From: Limnohabitans sp.
GTDB taxonomy: Bacteria > Pseudomonadota > Gammaproteobacteria > Burkholderiales > Burkholderiaceae_C
DNA length: 10,990 nt
NCBI GenBank assembly: GCA_023260735.1
Contig: JALQUL010000216.1
Coordinates: 1 to 10,990 of the forward strand
Direction of reading: 5' to 3'
Shown here: positions 1 through 6,330 of the stretch, in pieces
How the letters are laid out: each line of letters opens with the position of its first letter
How positions within the stretch are numbered: position 1 is the first letter of the stretch
Made by a program: the position numbers and the translations under genes
Notes under the pieces: model-generated
What the model saw: only the letters and a program-made list of their open reading frames with translations
Told to the model about the DNA's origin: nothing
Database searches by the model: none

Positions 1-495
1 ATACTGGCCCAAGGTAGTCCAAGTTTTTTGTCCATTAACTAAATAATGATCATCAAAACGCTCGGCTTTGGTTTTAACTGAGGCTAAATCAGAACCCGAA
101 CCAGGTTCGCTGTAACCCTGACTCCACCAAACTTCCCCACTGGCAATACCAGGTAAAAAACGTTGTTGTTGCTCGGAATTTCCAAAAGCCATAATGACAG
201 GAGCCACCATGACGGGGCCAAACGGAACTACTCTTGGGGCACCCGCTAGAGCACATTCCTCTTCGAACAAATGACGCTGTATGGCATTCCAGCCAGGACC
301 ACCAAACTCTTGAGGCCAGCCATAACCGAGCCATCCTTTTTGACCTAAAATTTTGGCCCAAGTTTGCATATCATCTCGGGTAAGGCGTAGTGCATTGTGC
401 ACTTTGTGTGAAATTGAGGTAGGTAGATTTTCTTTCACCCACTGTCTCACTTCTTGTCTAAACGATTGTTCTTCTTCAGTAAAAGCCAAATCCAT
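1..495 (-). CDS. Acyl-CoA dehydrogenase family protein, N-terminal 165 residues (runs off left edge)
   Basis: This is a flavin (FAD) enzyme that introduces a trans-2,3 double bond into an acyl-CoA thioester in the cytoplasm, feeding electrons to ETF. Translating the minus strand from the ATG at 493-495 gives an open frame of 165 codons to the window edge, starting MDLAFTEEEQSFRQ. The N-terminal helical domain contains WPQEFGGPG (about residues 60-68). The family flavin/substrate signature YSEPGSGSDLAS is at about 128-139, followed by VNGQKTWTT (153-161), where the beta domain begins. Family members are about 380-400 residues, so roughly 40% is visible. The catalytic base lies outside the window. 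The start is supported by AGGAG seven bases upstream. Overall style resembles the PimC-like long-chain or dicarboxyl-CoA dehydrogenases of Burkholderiales, but the substrate cannot be read from this fragment. Family certain, substrate unknown. Confidence 0.93.
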   Translation of the reverse strand, partial: MDLAFTEEEQSFRQEVRQWVKENLPTSISHKVHNALRLTRDDMQTWAKILGQKGWLGYGWPQEFGGPGWNAIQRHLFEEECALAGAPRVVPFGPVMVAPVIMAFGNSEQQQRFLPGIASGEVWWSQGYSEPGSGSDLASVKTKAERFDDHYLVNGQKTWTTLGQY

Positions 496-502
496 AAAAA
501 GA

Positions 503-507
503 CTCCT
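503..507 (-). promoter_or_regulatory. Shine-Dalgarno sequence of the acyl-CoA dehydrogenase gene
   Basis: AGGAG on the minus strand, seven bases before the ATG at 493-495. It fixes the start and lies directly against one arm of the palindrome at 508-546. Confidence 0.75.
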
Positions 508-546
508 GGTAAAAATGCAAAACATTCGCAATGTCTGATTTTTACC
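508..546 (-). promoter_or_regulatory. Nested palindrome abutting the acyl-CoA dehydrogenase ribosome binding site
   Basis: A perfect 9-bp inverted repeat (GGTAAAAAT at 508-516, ATTTTTACC at 538-546) encloses a second one (ACATT, CGC loop, AATGT; 522-534). The outer arm is directly adjacent to the Shine-Dalgarno. It could be a repressor operator near the transcription start or a 5'-UTR stem-loop affecting translation. The symmetry is seen directly; the regulatory role is inferred. Confidence 0.4.
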
Positions 547-597
547 ATAAAGACTTTCAAGCTAGTGTCGAAATGGGGACACCAATAACCGCCAAGT

Positions 598-618
598 AAT
601 TAGCAATTAGCAATTACT
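598..618. repeat. Short 7-bp tandem repeat (AATTAGC-type)
   Basis: TAGCAAT is directly repeated with partial flanking copies in the 151-bp gap between surE and the acyl-CoA dehydrogenase gene. The ends GTAATT/AATTAC are mutually inverted. No coding function is seen. It is a minor low-complexity feature. Confidence 0.4.
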
Positions 619-646
619 AGGTGTTGAGGGAGGGATGGACATGAAT

Positions 647-1405
647 TTAGACTTTTAGCTTTTGTGCAGCCTGACCCCAAAAAGGCAGTTGATCGTGATC
701 AGTTAAATCTACTTTGAGTGGGGTAATTGAAATATGACCTTGAATCGTGGCATGAAAATCTGTGCCATCGGCATCATCTTTGACTGGCCCAGCAGCCCCA
801 ATCCAGTACATGGTTTCACCAAATGGATTGACTTGACTTAATACCGGTTCTGCTGGATGACGACGACCTAATCGGCAGACTTTGATAGGTTTTAATTCGT
901 CAAGAGGTAAATTGGGAATATTCACATTCAGCAACCAAGGGGCAGTTTGAATCATGCCGGCATCTCGTATGTTGGCAACTAATTTTTGCGCACTAAGCGC
1001 CGCTGCATCTAAGTGCTCCCAACCCTTTTTAACTTGAGAAAATGCAATCGCAGGAATACCCATTAAATAGCCTTCCATAGCGGCTCCTACTGTACCCGAA
1101 TAAATGGTATCGTCCCCCATATTAGCACCGTTATTAATCCCTGAAACAATAAGATCGGGCTTGTAACCTAATAAACCTGTTAAGGCAATATGCACACAAT
1201 CGGCGGGAGTACCATTCACATATCGAAAACCATTGGCTGCAGTTCTAACAGAAAGAGGGGTAGAAAGAGTTAAAGCGTTGGATTTTGCACTATTGTTGAG
1301 CTCAGGAGCAATCACCTCCACCTCACCTAAGGCTTGCATGGCGTGATATAAGGCTACAATACCCTCTGCTTGGTAACCGTCATCGTTGGAAATTAATATT
1401 TTCAT
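647..1405 (-). CDS. surE: 5'/3'-nucleotidase SurE
   Basis: SurE is a metal-dependent phosphatase that removes phosphate from nucleoside 5'- and 3'-monophosphates and is linked to stationary-phase survival. The 252-residue product has the normal family length (E. coli about 253). The N-terminal metal site ISNDDG includes D8 and D9. S39 lies in NNSAKS. The family stretch SGINNGANMGDDTIYSGT (88-105) supplies the conserved Asn of the metal site (N91 or N92) and continues to GAAMEG. The start ATG is preceded by AAGGA about ten bases upstream. It is on the same strand as, and upstream of, the acyl-CoA dehydrogenase gene (151-bp gap) and divergent from purN. The usual proteobacterial partners pcm, nlpD and rpoS do not follow it here. 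All key residues are intact. Confidence 0.97.
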   Translation of the reverse strand: MKILISNDDGYQAEGIVALYHAMQALGEVEVIAPELNNSAKSNALTLSTPLSVRTAANGFRYVNGTPADCVHIALTGLLGYKPDLIVSGINNGANMGDDTIYSGTVGAAMEGYLMGIPAIAFSQVKKGWEHLDAAALSAQKLVANIRDAGMIQTAPWLLNVNIPNLPLDELKPIKVCRLGRRHPAEPVLSQVNPFGETMYWIGAAGPVKDDADGTDFHATIQGHISITPLKVDLTDHDQLPFWGQAAQKLKV

Positions 1406-1753
1406 TTAAAAGTCTTCCTTGGTAGTGAGCAGTGATTGTTTAAAAATTAGGATTCAAAACTCAATAGAATTAAACCACAGCTTTTGGAAGCTGCAATAAA
1501 ACTCAATGGCACTCAATGGCACTCAATGGCATACAGCATGGTGCCAATAGAAATGCAGTTTTAGCAAGATTTTAATTTTCATATTCATTATTATGATTGA
1601 AAAACCAGTCAAATAGACTACCAATGACCATCCAAGCCCGTACCACTCATGCGGTTAAGTGTTTTGCGATAGGAGCCTTAAACAGTATCCTTAGCTACTA
1701 ATAGACAAAAAACCTTCTCTTTTTATAGACTTTTTAGTCTTGACTTTTTTTAT
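1406..1753. other. Intergenic region between divergent surE and purN
   Basis: No credible gene is seen. The gap holds a small stem-loop (CAGCTT, TTGG loop, AAGCTG; 1478-1493), a 10-bp sequence in three tandem copies (1501-1530), and a short hairpin AGACT-TTTT-AGTCT just before purN. Promoters for both flanking genes must lie here, but I could not identify a convincing -35/-10 pair for either. Confidence 0.6.
1501..1530. repeat. Three perfect tandem copies of a 10-bp unit
   Basis: The unit ACTCAATGGC is present three times in a row. A partial related copy (AAAACTCAAT) lies upstream at 1456-1465 and is also the sequence entering the array (1498-1507). The period is not a multiple of three and the array lies between genes, so it is not coding. 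Copy number could vary by slippage. Confidence 0.9.
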
Positions 1754-2341
1754 ATGCAATCTATTGTTATTTTAATTTCGGGTTCTGGTAGCAATATGGC
1801 TGCCATTGTTAAGGCTGCTCAAATACAAAATTGGGAACAAAAATATCAAGCCAAAATTACGGCGGTTATTGCAAATCGGCCAGATGCAAAAGGCTTAAGT
1901 ATTGCCAAAGCCGCTGGTATTGAAACCCAAGTCGTCGATCATAAAAAATACCCCGACCGCACCGATTTTGAAACCGAATTAACTAAGGTGATTCAAATCT
2001 ATCAACCTAGCCTTATTGTGCTAGCTGGTTTTATGCGAATTTTAAGTGGTGCATTTACTCAACAATTCCCAGAAAAAATTATTAATATTCACCCCTCATT
2101 ATTACCCGCATTTACTGGACTACACACCCATGAAAGAGCGCTACAAATGGGATGTAAATTTGCCGGCGCTACTGTGCACTGGGTCATTGAGGAGCTAGAT
2201 GCTGGCAGTATTATTGATCAAGCGATGGTTCCAGTTTTGCCAGGTGATACAGCAGAAAAATTAGCTGCCAGAGTATTGACTCAAGAACACCTTTTATATC
2301 CTCGTGTGATTGCCCAAATTTTATCTCACCACAATAGTTAA
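1754..2341 (+). CDS. purN: Phosphoribosylglycinamide formyltransferase (GAR transformylase)
   Basis: PurN transfers the formyl group of 10-formyltetrahydrofolate to GAR, giving FGAR, the third step of de novo purine synthesis in the cytoplasm. The 195-residue protein begins with the phosphate-binding loop ISGSGSNMAAI (8-18). The catalytic residues are in place: N111 and H113 in NIHPSLLP, and D149 in EELDAG. GLHTHERAL (122-130) and HWVIEELDAG (142-151) are family hallmarks. Length is slightly shorter than E. coli PurN (212) through a short C-terminus. No clear Shine-Dalgarno precedes the ATG: the upstream stretch is T-rich with a small AGACT/AGTCT hairpin, and no alternative upstream start fits the family. 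It is followed after 164 bp by a co-directional RNA methyltransferase gene. Confidence 0.97.
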   Translation: MQSIVILISGSGSNMAAIVKAAQIQNWEQKYQAKITAVIANRPDAKGLSIAKAAGIETQVVDHKKYPDRTDFETELTKVIQIYQPSLIVLAGFMRILSGAFTQQFPEKIINIHPSLLPAFTGLHTHERALQMGCKFAGATVHWVIEELDAGSIIDQAMVPVLPGDTAEKLAARVLTQEHLLYPRVIAQILSHHNS

Positions 2342-2412
2342 AGAAAAACTATTGATTGCAAACTTGCCATTCAATTACTTTTTTTACCACTTTATTCATT
2401 TTATACAAAGAC

Positions 2413-2477
2413 CTGCCGCCACTGGTTGAGTCTATTTTAATAGGTATCATGACTGCTTGTTTCAATTGAAGCGGCAG
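2413..2477 (+). other. GC-rich inverted repeat enclosing a small hairpin, ahead of the RNA methyltransferase gene
   Basis: CTGCCGC (2413-2419) and GCGGCAG (2471-2477) are perfect complements about 50 nt apart in an otherwise AT-rich 164-bp gap. Between them CTATT/AATAG (2432-2443) can pair. The 3' arm is followed by TTTTCTT. It could be a structured leader of the downstream gene or a weak attenuator or terminator behind purN. The complementarity is seen; the function is inferred. Confidence 0.35.
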
Positions 2478-2505
2478 TTTTCTTAACAGCACTTCATTTT
2501 TTAAT

Positions 2506-3864
2506 ATGCATCCAAAAGTCTTTCTAGAAACTGCTACCGAATTGACGCGTTTAGCGCTTCAATTTGATCAAGCACTTGACCATTTAATTAGCACTTATTT
2601 TGCCGAGAATGGTCGCTGTGGTTCTCGCGAACGTGCCAGCTTAAGCTCGGTAGTTTATGGCGTGATGCGACAAAAATTATTCTTCGAATATTTAGCGCAA
2701 ACCGGCGAGGGTTCAATAGCGCGGCGCTTAGCTATTTTGTCTTATGCATTTGGTCAACAAGCAGATGCCCAAAATGCAGTGGTCAACACAGAAATAGATG
2801 CATCATCCAATCACACTCCATTTGTTTGGCGTGATTATTTAAATGCCGCCTTAAGCGATACCGAACAAGCTTGGCTTAGTGAATCACTTGCCACTGAAGT
2901 CAAAAATTTAGATATTCAGTATCAACATAATTTACCCGAGTGGTTGGTTGAAATTATTCAACAACAATTGGGCATGGATGTTAGCTCTGATACCTTTATT
3001 AGTTTTATAAATAGCCTGCATCAAAATGCTAGCCTTGATTTAAGAGTCAATACTTTTAAATCCAAAAGACCCGCTGTATTGAAGTTATTAAAAGAGCAAG
3101 GACTTGAAGCAAGCCTCACCCCTTACAGTCCTTGGGGCCTACGACTAGAGCAAAAACGAGGCCTGTCTCAGCTACCCATTTTCAACCAAGGTTTATTAGA
3201 AGTACAAGATGAAGGTTCACAGTTACTCGCCTTGGCTCTTGATGCGAAACGTGGCGAAACAGTGGTTGATTTTTGTGCAGGAGGCGGAGGTAAAACTTTA
3301 GCCCTAGGTGCCATGATGAGAAACACTGGCAGATTATATGCGTTTGATACGTCTGCCCATCGCTTGGAAGGACTTCAACCACGTATGGCAAGAAGTGGCC
3401 TAAATAATATCCACACCATGGTGATTAATAACGAAAAAGATGCCCGCATTCAAAGAATGTGGGGCAAAGTGGACCGAGTATTAGTAGATGCCCCCTGTAC
3501 CGGCTTGGGTACTTTAAGGCGTAATCCCGCTCTTAAATGGCGAGTCAAACCCAAATCAGTGGAACAAATGGTGCAGCTTCAAAGTGCCATTTTAAGAAGT
3601 GCTGCCCAATTATTAAAACCAGGTGGACGTTTAATTTATGCTACATGCAGTTTATTACCGCAAGAAAACGAAGAAGTAGCACAAGCCTTTAGTCAAGAAT
3701 TTAAACACGAGTTTGAGGCTTTGCCTATGCATACTTTGTTGGCAAAACCAGTAGGCGAATTGGCCCATCACTTATGTACACCCCACACTGGTCTGTATTT
3801 AAGACTATGGCCACATTTGCATCATACCGATGGTTTTTTTGCTGCTAGTTGGACTAAAAAATAA
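2506..3864 (+). CDS. RsmB/NOP-family SAM-dependent RNA (cytosine-C5) methyltransferase
   Basis: This enzyme transfers methyl from S-adenosylmethionine to C5 of a cytosine, most likely in ribosomal RNA. The 452-residue protein has a helical N-terminal part (about 1-130), then the linker strand DLRVNTFK (178-185), then the Rossmann-type catalytic domain. VVDFCAGGGGKTLALG (253-268) is the SAM loop and D281 follows the next strand. DAPCTG (328-333) carries C331 and ATCSLLPQENE (379-389) carries the nucleophile C381, so both cysteines of the family are present. The SAM loop reads FCAGGGGKT, not the LCAAPGGKT of E. coli RsmB. This may therefore be an RsmB-like paralogue, and the target base (C967 of 16S rRNA in E. 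coli) is not assured. No good Shine-Dalgarno is seen. tusA follows after 22 bp, suggesting co-transcription. Confidence 0.92.
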   Translation: MHPKVFLETATELTRLALQFDQALDHLISTYFAENGRCGSRERASLSSVVYGVMRQKLFFEYLAQTGEGSIARRLAILSYAFGQQADAQNAVVNTEIDASSNHTPFVWRDYLNAALSDTEQAWLSESLATEVKNLDIQYQHNLPEWLVEIIQQQLGMDVSSDTFISFINSLHQNASLDLRVNTFKSKRPAVLKLLKEQGLEASLTPYSPWGLRLEQKRGLSQLPIFNQGLLEVQDEGSQLLALALDAKRGETVVDFCAGGGGKTLALGAMMRNTGRLYAFDTSAHRLEGLQPRMARSGLNNIHTMVINNEKDARIQRMWGKVDRVLVDAPCTGLGTLRRNPALKWRVKPKSVEQMVQLQSAILRSAAQLLKPGGRLIYATCSLLPQENEEVAQAFSQEFKHEFEALPMHTLLAKPVGELAHHLCTPHTGLYLRLWPHLHHTDGFFAASWTKK

Positions 3865-3886
3865 TTTTTAAAAAGGTGAATTAGGA

Positions 3887-4114
3887 ATGAATTCCGATTT
3901 AATTGTTGATGCCAAAGGACTTAATTGCCCACTCCCCATTCTCAGAGCTAAAAAAGCTTTGTCGGGTATGCAAAGTGGCCAAATTTTAGAAGTCATTGCT
4001 ACAGACCCTAGCTCTGAAAGAGATTTTCAAGATTTTTGTCGGCAAACTGGTAACACGCTACTTCAACAAGAAAAAAATGGCCCTGAAATTAGGCACTGGA
4101 TGAAAAGACGCTAA
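3887..4114 (+). CDS. tusA: TusA/SirA-family sulfurtransferase
   Basis: Small cytoplasmic sulfur carrier of the TusA family. In E. coli TusA accepts persulfide sulfur from IscS and passes it to TusBCD for 2-thiouridine synthesis in tRNA. The 75-residue protein (E. coli 81) begins with a strand leading to the CPxP motif, here NCPLP, in which C14 is the persulfide-carrying cysteine. This is followed by a helix (AKKAL) and ATDPSSERDF, matching the family's conserved TDP region. AAGGTG eight bases upstream supports the start. It follows the RNA methyltransferase by 22 bp, so the two are probably one transcript. No TusBCDE genes are in the window. The family also includes carriers for other sulfur pathways, so the precise partner is uncertain. 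Confidence 0.88.
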   Translation: MNSDLIVDAKGLNCPLPILRAKKALSGMQSGQILEVIATDPSSERDFQDFCRQTGNTLLQQEKNGPEIRHWMKRR

Positions 4115-4185
4115 AGCAGGTAGCACATTAATTTTGCCAGTAACACGAAAAATATGACCAATTAATAAAGAAGTTTTTGACTCCA

Positions 4186-4212
4186 CAGCTGCCTACTGAA
4201 TGAGTGCAGCTG
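4186..4212. other. Inverted repeat in the tusA/asparaginase convergent gap
   Basis: CAGCTGC (4186-4192) pairs with GCAGCTG (4206-4212) around a 13-nt loop. It lies in the 201-bp gap where tusA and the asparaginase gene converge, where a terminator is expected, but there is no T-run on either strand. At best it is a Rho-assisted or processing hairpin. Confidence 0.3.
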
Positions 4213-4315
4213 CGGAAGGATTATTAGGTGGTTTCTGCTAGCTTTAGCTCTTGTTATGGCTAAAAAAGCAAATAGCATCTCAATATTCCGCCAAAAGGGA
4301 TGTAATAAAGGCTAG

Positions 4316-5308
4316 TTATGCATTTAAAATTTGCAAAATTAACTCCACTCTCGCTTTAGTAAAAGATAACTCTATTACCTCATATTCAGCTTGTTTTTGA
4401 TGGCCGACCACTTGGCCTAAAGCACATCTTGAACAAAGGCCTACCCGAATTCCTTGGGTTATTGCTAAATCCAGCTGTAGAGCTAAATCATTCGATAGGG
4501 TACCATTACCAGTGCCAGCCACTATTAAGCCAGCCAGGTCCATTTTTTGGGCTAACAAGGCCTGCACCACTGCGCCATCACAAGCAGCATAATTCATCAC
4601 CATTTCAACTCTAGGCCAATGCATATGCGAATTGGCATCAAGAATTTTTTGAGTGGCCCTGTACAGTATTGCTTGTGATGCGGGCCATGCTCTAAGTTGC
4701 CTAATATGCCCTTCTTCTATCCATGCTAACACACCATTGTCACGGCTAGAAAAAGCATTGGTTCGGTAGGGATGATCTTTTTGCACATCTTGTGCACTAT
4801 GCACTGCTCCATCGCACACTACCATCACGCAATTTGCCGATGAGTGTCTCGCCATTAAAATCGCATCACGCATATTTTGTGGACCATCAGGATTCATAGC
4901 CGATGCAGGCCGCATGGCACATGTTAAAACAATCGGCTTATTGGCACTTATTGTGCGATGTAAAAAATAAGCCGTTTCTTCTAAAGTATCGGTGCCGTGG
5001 GTAATGACTATCCCCATCACATCGGGCTGGGTATTGTAAAAATCAAGCCGTTGTAGCAACTGTTGCCACACTACAAAACTCATGTCTTTGCTGTCTAATT
5101 GGGCAACTTGTTCAGTCACTAATTCGATTTTATTATTTTGCAAACTTTCAACAAAGCCAGCCCCCAATCCAGCTAATAAGTCTGCTACAGAAACTTGACC
5201 GGCTTGATAATTAACGTTGTCAGTTGTGTTTTCGGCGAGACCAGCAATTGTGCCCCCCATTCCTAAAATAACAACTTTTTTGATGCTTTTTTGATTTTTC
5301 TCTTGCAT
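4316..5308 (-). CDS. L-asparaginase (cytoplasmic)
   Basis: Hydrolyses L-asparagine to aspartate and ammonia. The 330-residue product has the usual bacterial asparaginase length. GMGGTIAG (16-23) provides the nucleophile T20 and Y34 lies in the mobile loop. S73 in LDSKDM matches the substrate-binding Ser. THGTDTLEETAYF (103-115) supplies the second Thr-Asp pair, T106 and D107. K177 in DVQKDH matches the catalytic Lys. GTGNGTL (265-271) begins the C-terminal domain. The N-terminus (MQEKNQKSIKK) is polar with no signal peptide, so the enzyme should be cytoplasmic although the motifs resemble type II enzymes; I leave the symbol open between ansA and ansB. No clear Shine-Dalgarno is seen. It is convergent with tusA and divergent from lexA. 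Two LexA-type boxes begin only 12 bp upstream of its start. Confidence 0.93.
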   Translation of the reverse strand: MQEKNQKSIKKVVILGMGGTIAGLAENTTDNVNYQAGQVSVADLLAGLGAGFVESLQNNKIELVTEQVAQLDSKDMSFVVWQQLLQRLDFYNTQPDVMGIVITHGTDTLEETAYFLHRTISANKPIVLTCAMRPASAMNPDGPQNMRDAILMARHSSANCVMVVCDGAVHSAQDVQKDHPYRTNAFSSRDNGVLAWIEEGHIRQLRAWPASQAILYRATQKILDANSHMHWPRVEMVMNYAACDGAVVQALLAQKMDLAGLIVAGTGNGTLSNDLALQLDLAITQGIRVGLCSRCALGQVVGHQKQAEYEVIELSFTKARVELILQILNA

Positions 5309-5319
5309 AGAAATAAAAA

Positions 5320-5335
5320 CTGGTTAAAAATACAG
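5320..5335. promoter_or_regulatory. LexA (SOS) box 1
   Basis: CTGG-N8-ACAG with an AT-only spacer, one mismatch from the CTGT-N8-ACAG consensus shared by beta- and gammaproteobacteria. It lies in the gap between the divergent asparaginase gene and lexA, 12 bp from the asparaginase start. Confidence 0.7.
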
Positions 5336-5338
5336 ACA

Positions 5339-5354
5339 CTGGATGAAAAAACAG
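5339..5354. promoter_or_regulatory. LexA (SOS) box 2
   Basis: A second CTGG-N8-ACAG site with an A-rich spacer, offset 19 bp from box 1. E. coli lexA also carries two closely spaced boxes, so autoregulation of lexA is the simplest reading. The site is, however, about 170 bp before the lexA ATG. Confidence 0.7.
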
Positions 5355-5525
5355 TAATAAAATTTAATTTATGGGGGATTTTAATTTATAAAAACATACT
5401 CATAGCTCAAAATATTTTTTTAAATAATAATAAAAGCGTACTTTAAAAATTGAAATCTAACTTCACTCTTTCAATATTTGTTGTTTTGTCATTAATTTGT
5501 TTTTCCTTTACATAAAGTTGCCACC

Positions 5526-6209
5526 ATGAAAGATATCACACAAGCTATTAAACTCACCCCTAGGCAAAAGGAAATTCTTGACTATATTAGCACTATGCTT
5601 AATACACATGGTTTTCCACCCACAAGGGCAGAAATTGCCACTCAGTTTCATTTTAAATCTCCTAATGCCTCAGAGGCTCACTTGCGTGCCCTTGCTCGAA
5701 AAGGAGCCATTGAACTTTTAAATGGAACGTCTCGTGGTATTAAAGTCAAACTTGAGCAAGCGCAAACTACTCTACACAAAGTAGCTTCTTCCATTCAAGA
5801 ACTCAACGAACGCATACAACAAATTAATATTCCACTCATTGGTCGTGTGGCTGCAGGTGCTCCCATTTTAGCGGCCGAACATGTCGAACAAAGTTATTGT
5901 GTTGAAAGCAATTTATTTTCTTCCCAGCCCGATTATTTGCTTAAAGTTCGTGGCATGAGTATGAAAGATGCGGGTATCATGGACGGTGATTTACTGGCAG
6001 TTCAAGCTACCAAAGATGCAAAAAATGGCCAAATTGTAGTCGCTCGTATAGGTGAAGAAGTCACCGTAAAACGTTTTAAACGCACAGGCAATACGATTGA
6101 ACTTATCCCAGAAAATCCAGACTTTCAAATCATCACTGTTAAACCCGGTGACCCCTTCGAAATTGAAGGGCTAGCAGTTGGATTAATCCGTAATACATTT
6201 TTTATGTAG
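5526..6209 (+). CDS. lexA: SOS repressor LexA
   Basis: LexA is the transcriptional repressor of the DNA-damage response. It binds CTGT-N8-ACAG sites and cleaves itself when RecA filaments form. The 227-residue protein starts with the winged-helix domain: LTPRQKEILDYI (10-21), the GFPPTRAEIA turn (29-38) and recognition helix SPNASEAHLRAL (45-56). After a linker comes the S24 autopeptidase domain. The scissile bond A110-G111 is in RVAAGAP, nucleophile S145 in GMSM, and general base K182 in VTVKRF. The A-S and S-K spacings (35 and 37) equal those of E. coli LexA. It is about 25 residues longer than E. coli LexA, mostly in the linker. The start fits the family N-terminus, though no strong Shine-Dalgarno precedes it. 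Two LexA boxes lie upstream at 5320-5354, consistent with autorepression. Confidence 0.97.
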   Translation: MKDITQAIKLTPRQKEILDYISTMLNTHGFPPTRAEIATQFHFKSPNASEAHLRALARKGAIELLNGTSRGIKVKLEQAQTTLHKVASSIQELNERIQQINIPLIGRVAAGAPILAAEHVEQSYCVESNLFSSQPDYLLKVRGMSMKDAGIMDGDLLAVQATKDAKNGQIVVARIGEEVTVKRFKRTGNTIELIPENPDFQIITVKPGDPFEIEGLAVGLIRNTFFM

Positions 6210-6318
6210 TTAGCCTGGGGGTAAAAATTATTCCTTCATTTTTTTGCTGTTGCGTGGGTTACTTTGGTTTTTGATTTCAAATTCAGCAATATTGGCAAAA
6301 TTTATTTTTTAATTTCAA

Positions 6319-6323
6319 AAGGA
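6319..6323 (+). promoter_or_regulatory. Shine-Dalgarno of the unknown gene behind lexA
   Basis: AAGGA seven bases before the ATG at 6331. It is one of the better ribosome binding sites in the window and supports translation of an otherwise unrecognised gene. Confidence 0.6.
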
Positions 6324-6330
6324 AATTATC

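Noticed and set aside
89..361. A 90-codon minus-strand open frame
   Set aside because: It lies in a different frame inside the acyl-CoA dehydrogenase coding sequence (1-495), which has clear family motifs.
353..538. A 61-codon plus-strand open frame
   Set aside because: Antisense to the same dehydrogenase and its ribosome binding site; no motif and no ribosome binding site of its own.
1725..1752. AGACT-TTTT-AGTCT hairpin with T-run before purN as a terminator
   Set aside because: The five-base AT-rich stem is too weak, and no plus-strand gene lies upstream in the window to terminate.
3182..3391. Minus-strand frame of 69 codons
   Set aside because: Antisense to the SAM-binding part of the RNA methyltransferase.
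5520..5529. GCCACCATGA at the lexA start resembles a eukaryotic Kozak sequence
   Set aside because: Coincidence: the surrounding genes, operons and tRNA are plainly bacterial.
6210..6330. Possible LexA box before the unknown gene (CTGT in TTGCTGTTGC)
   Set aside because: The second half-site eight bases later reads TTAC, not ACAG, so it fails the consensus.
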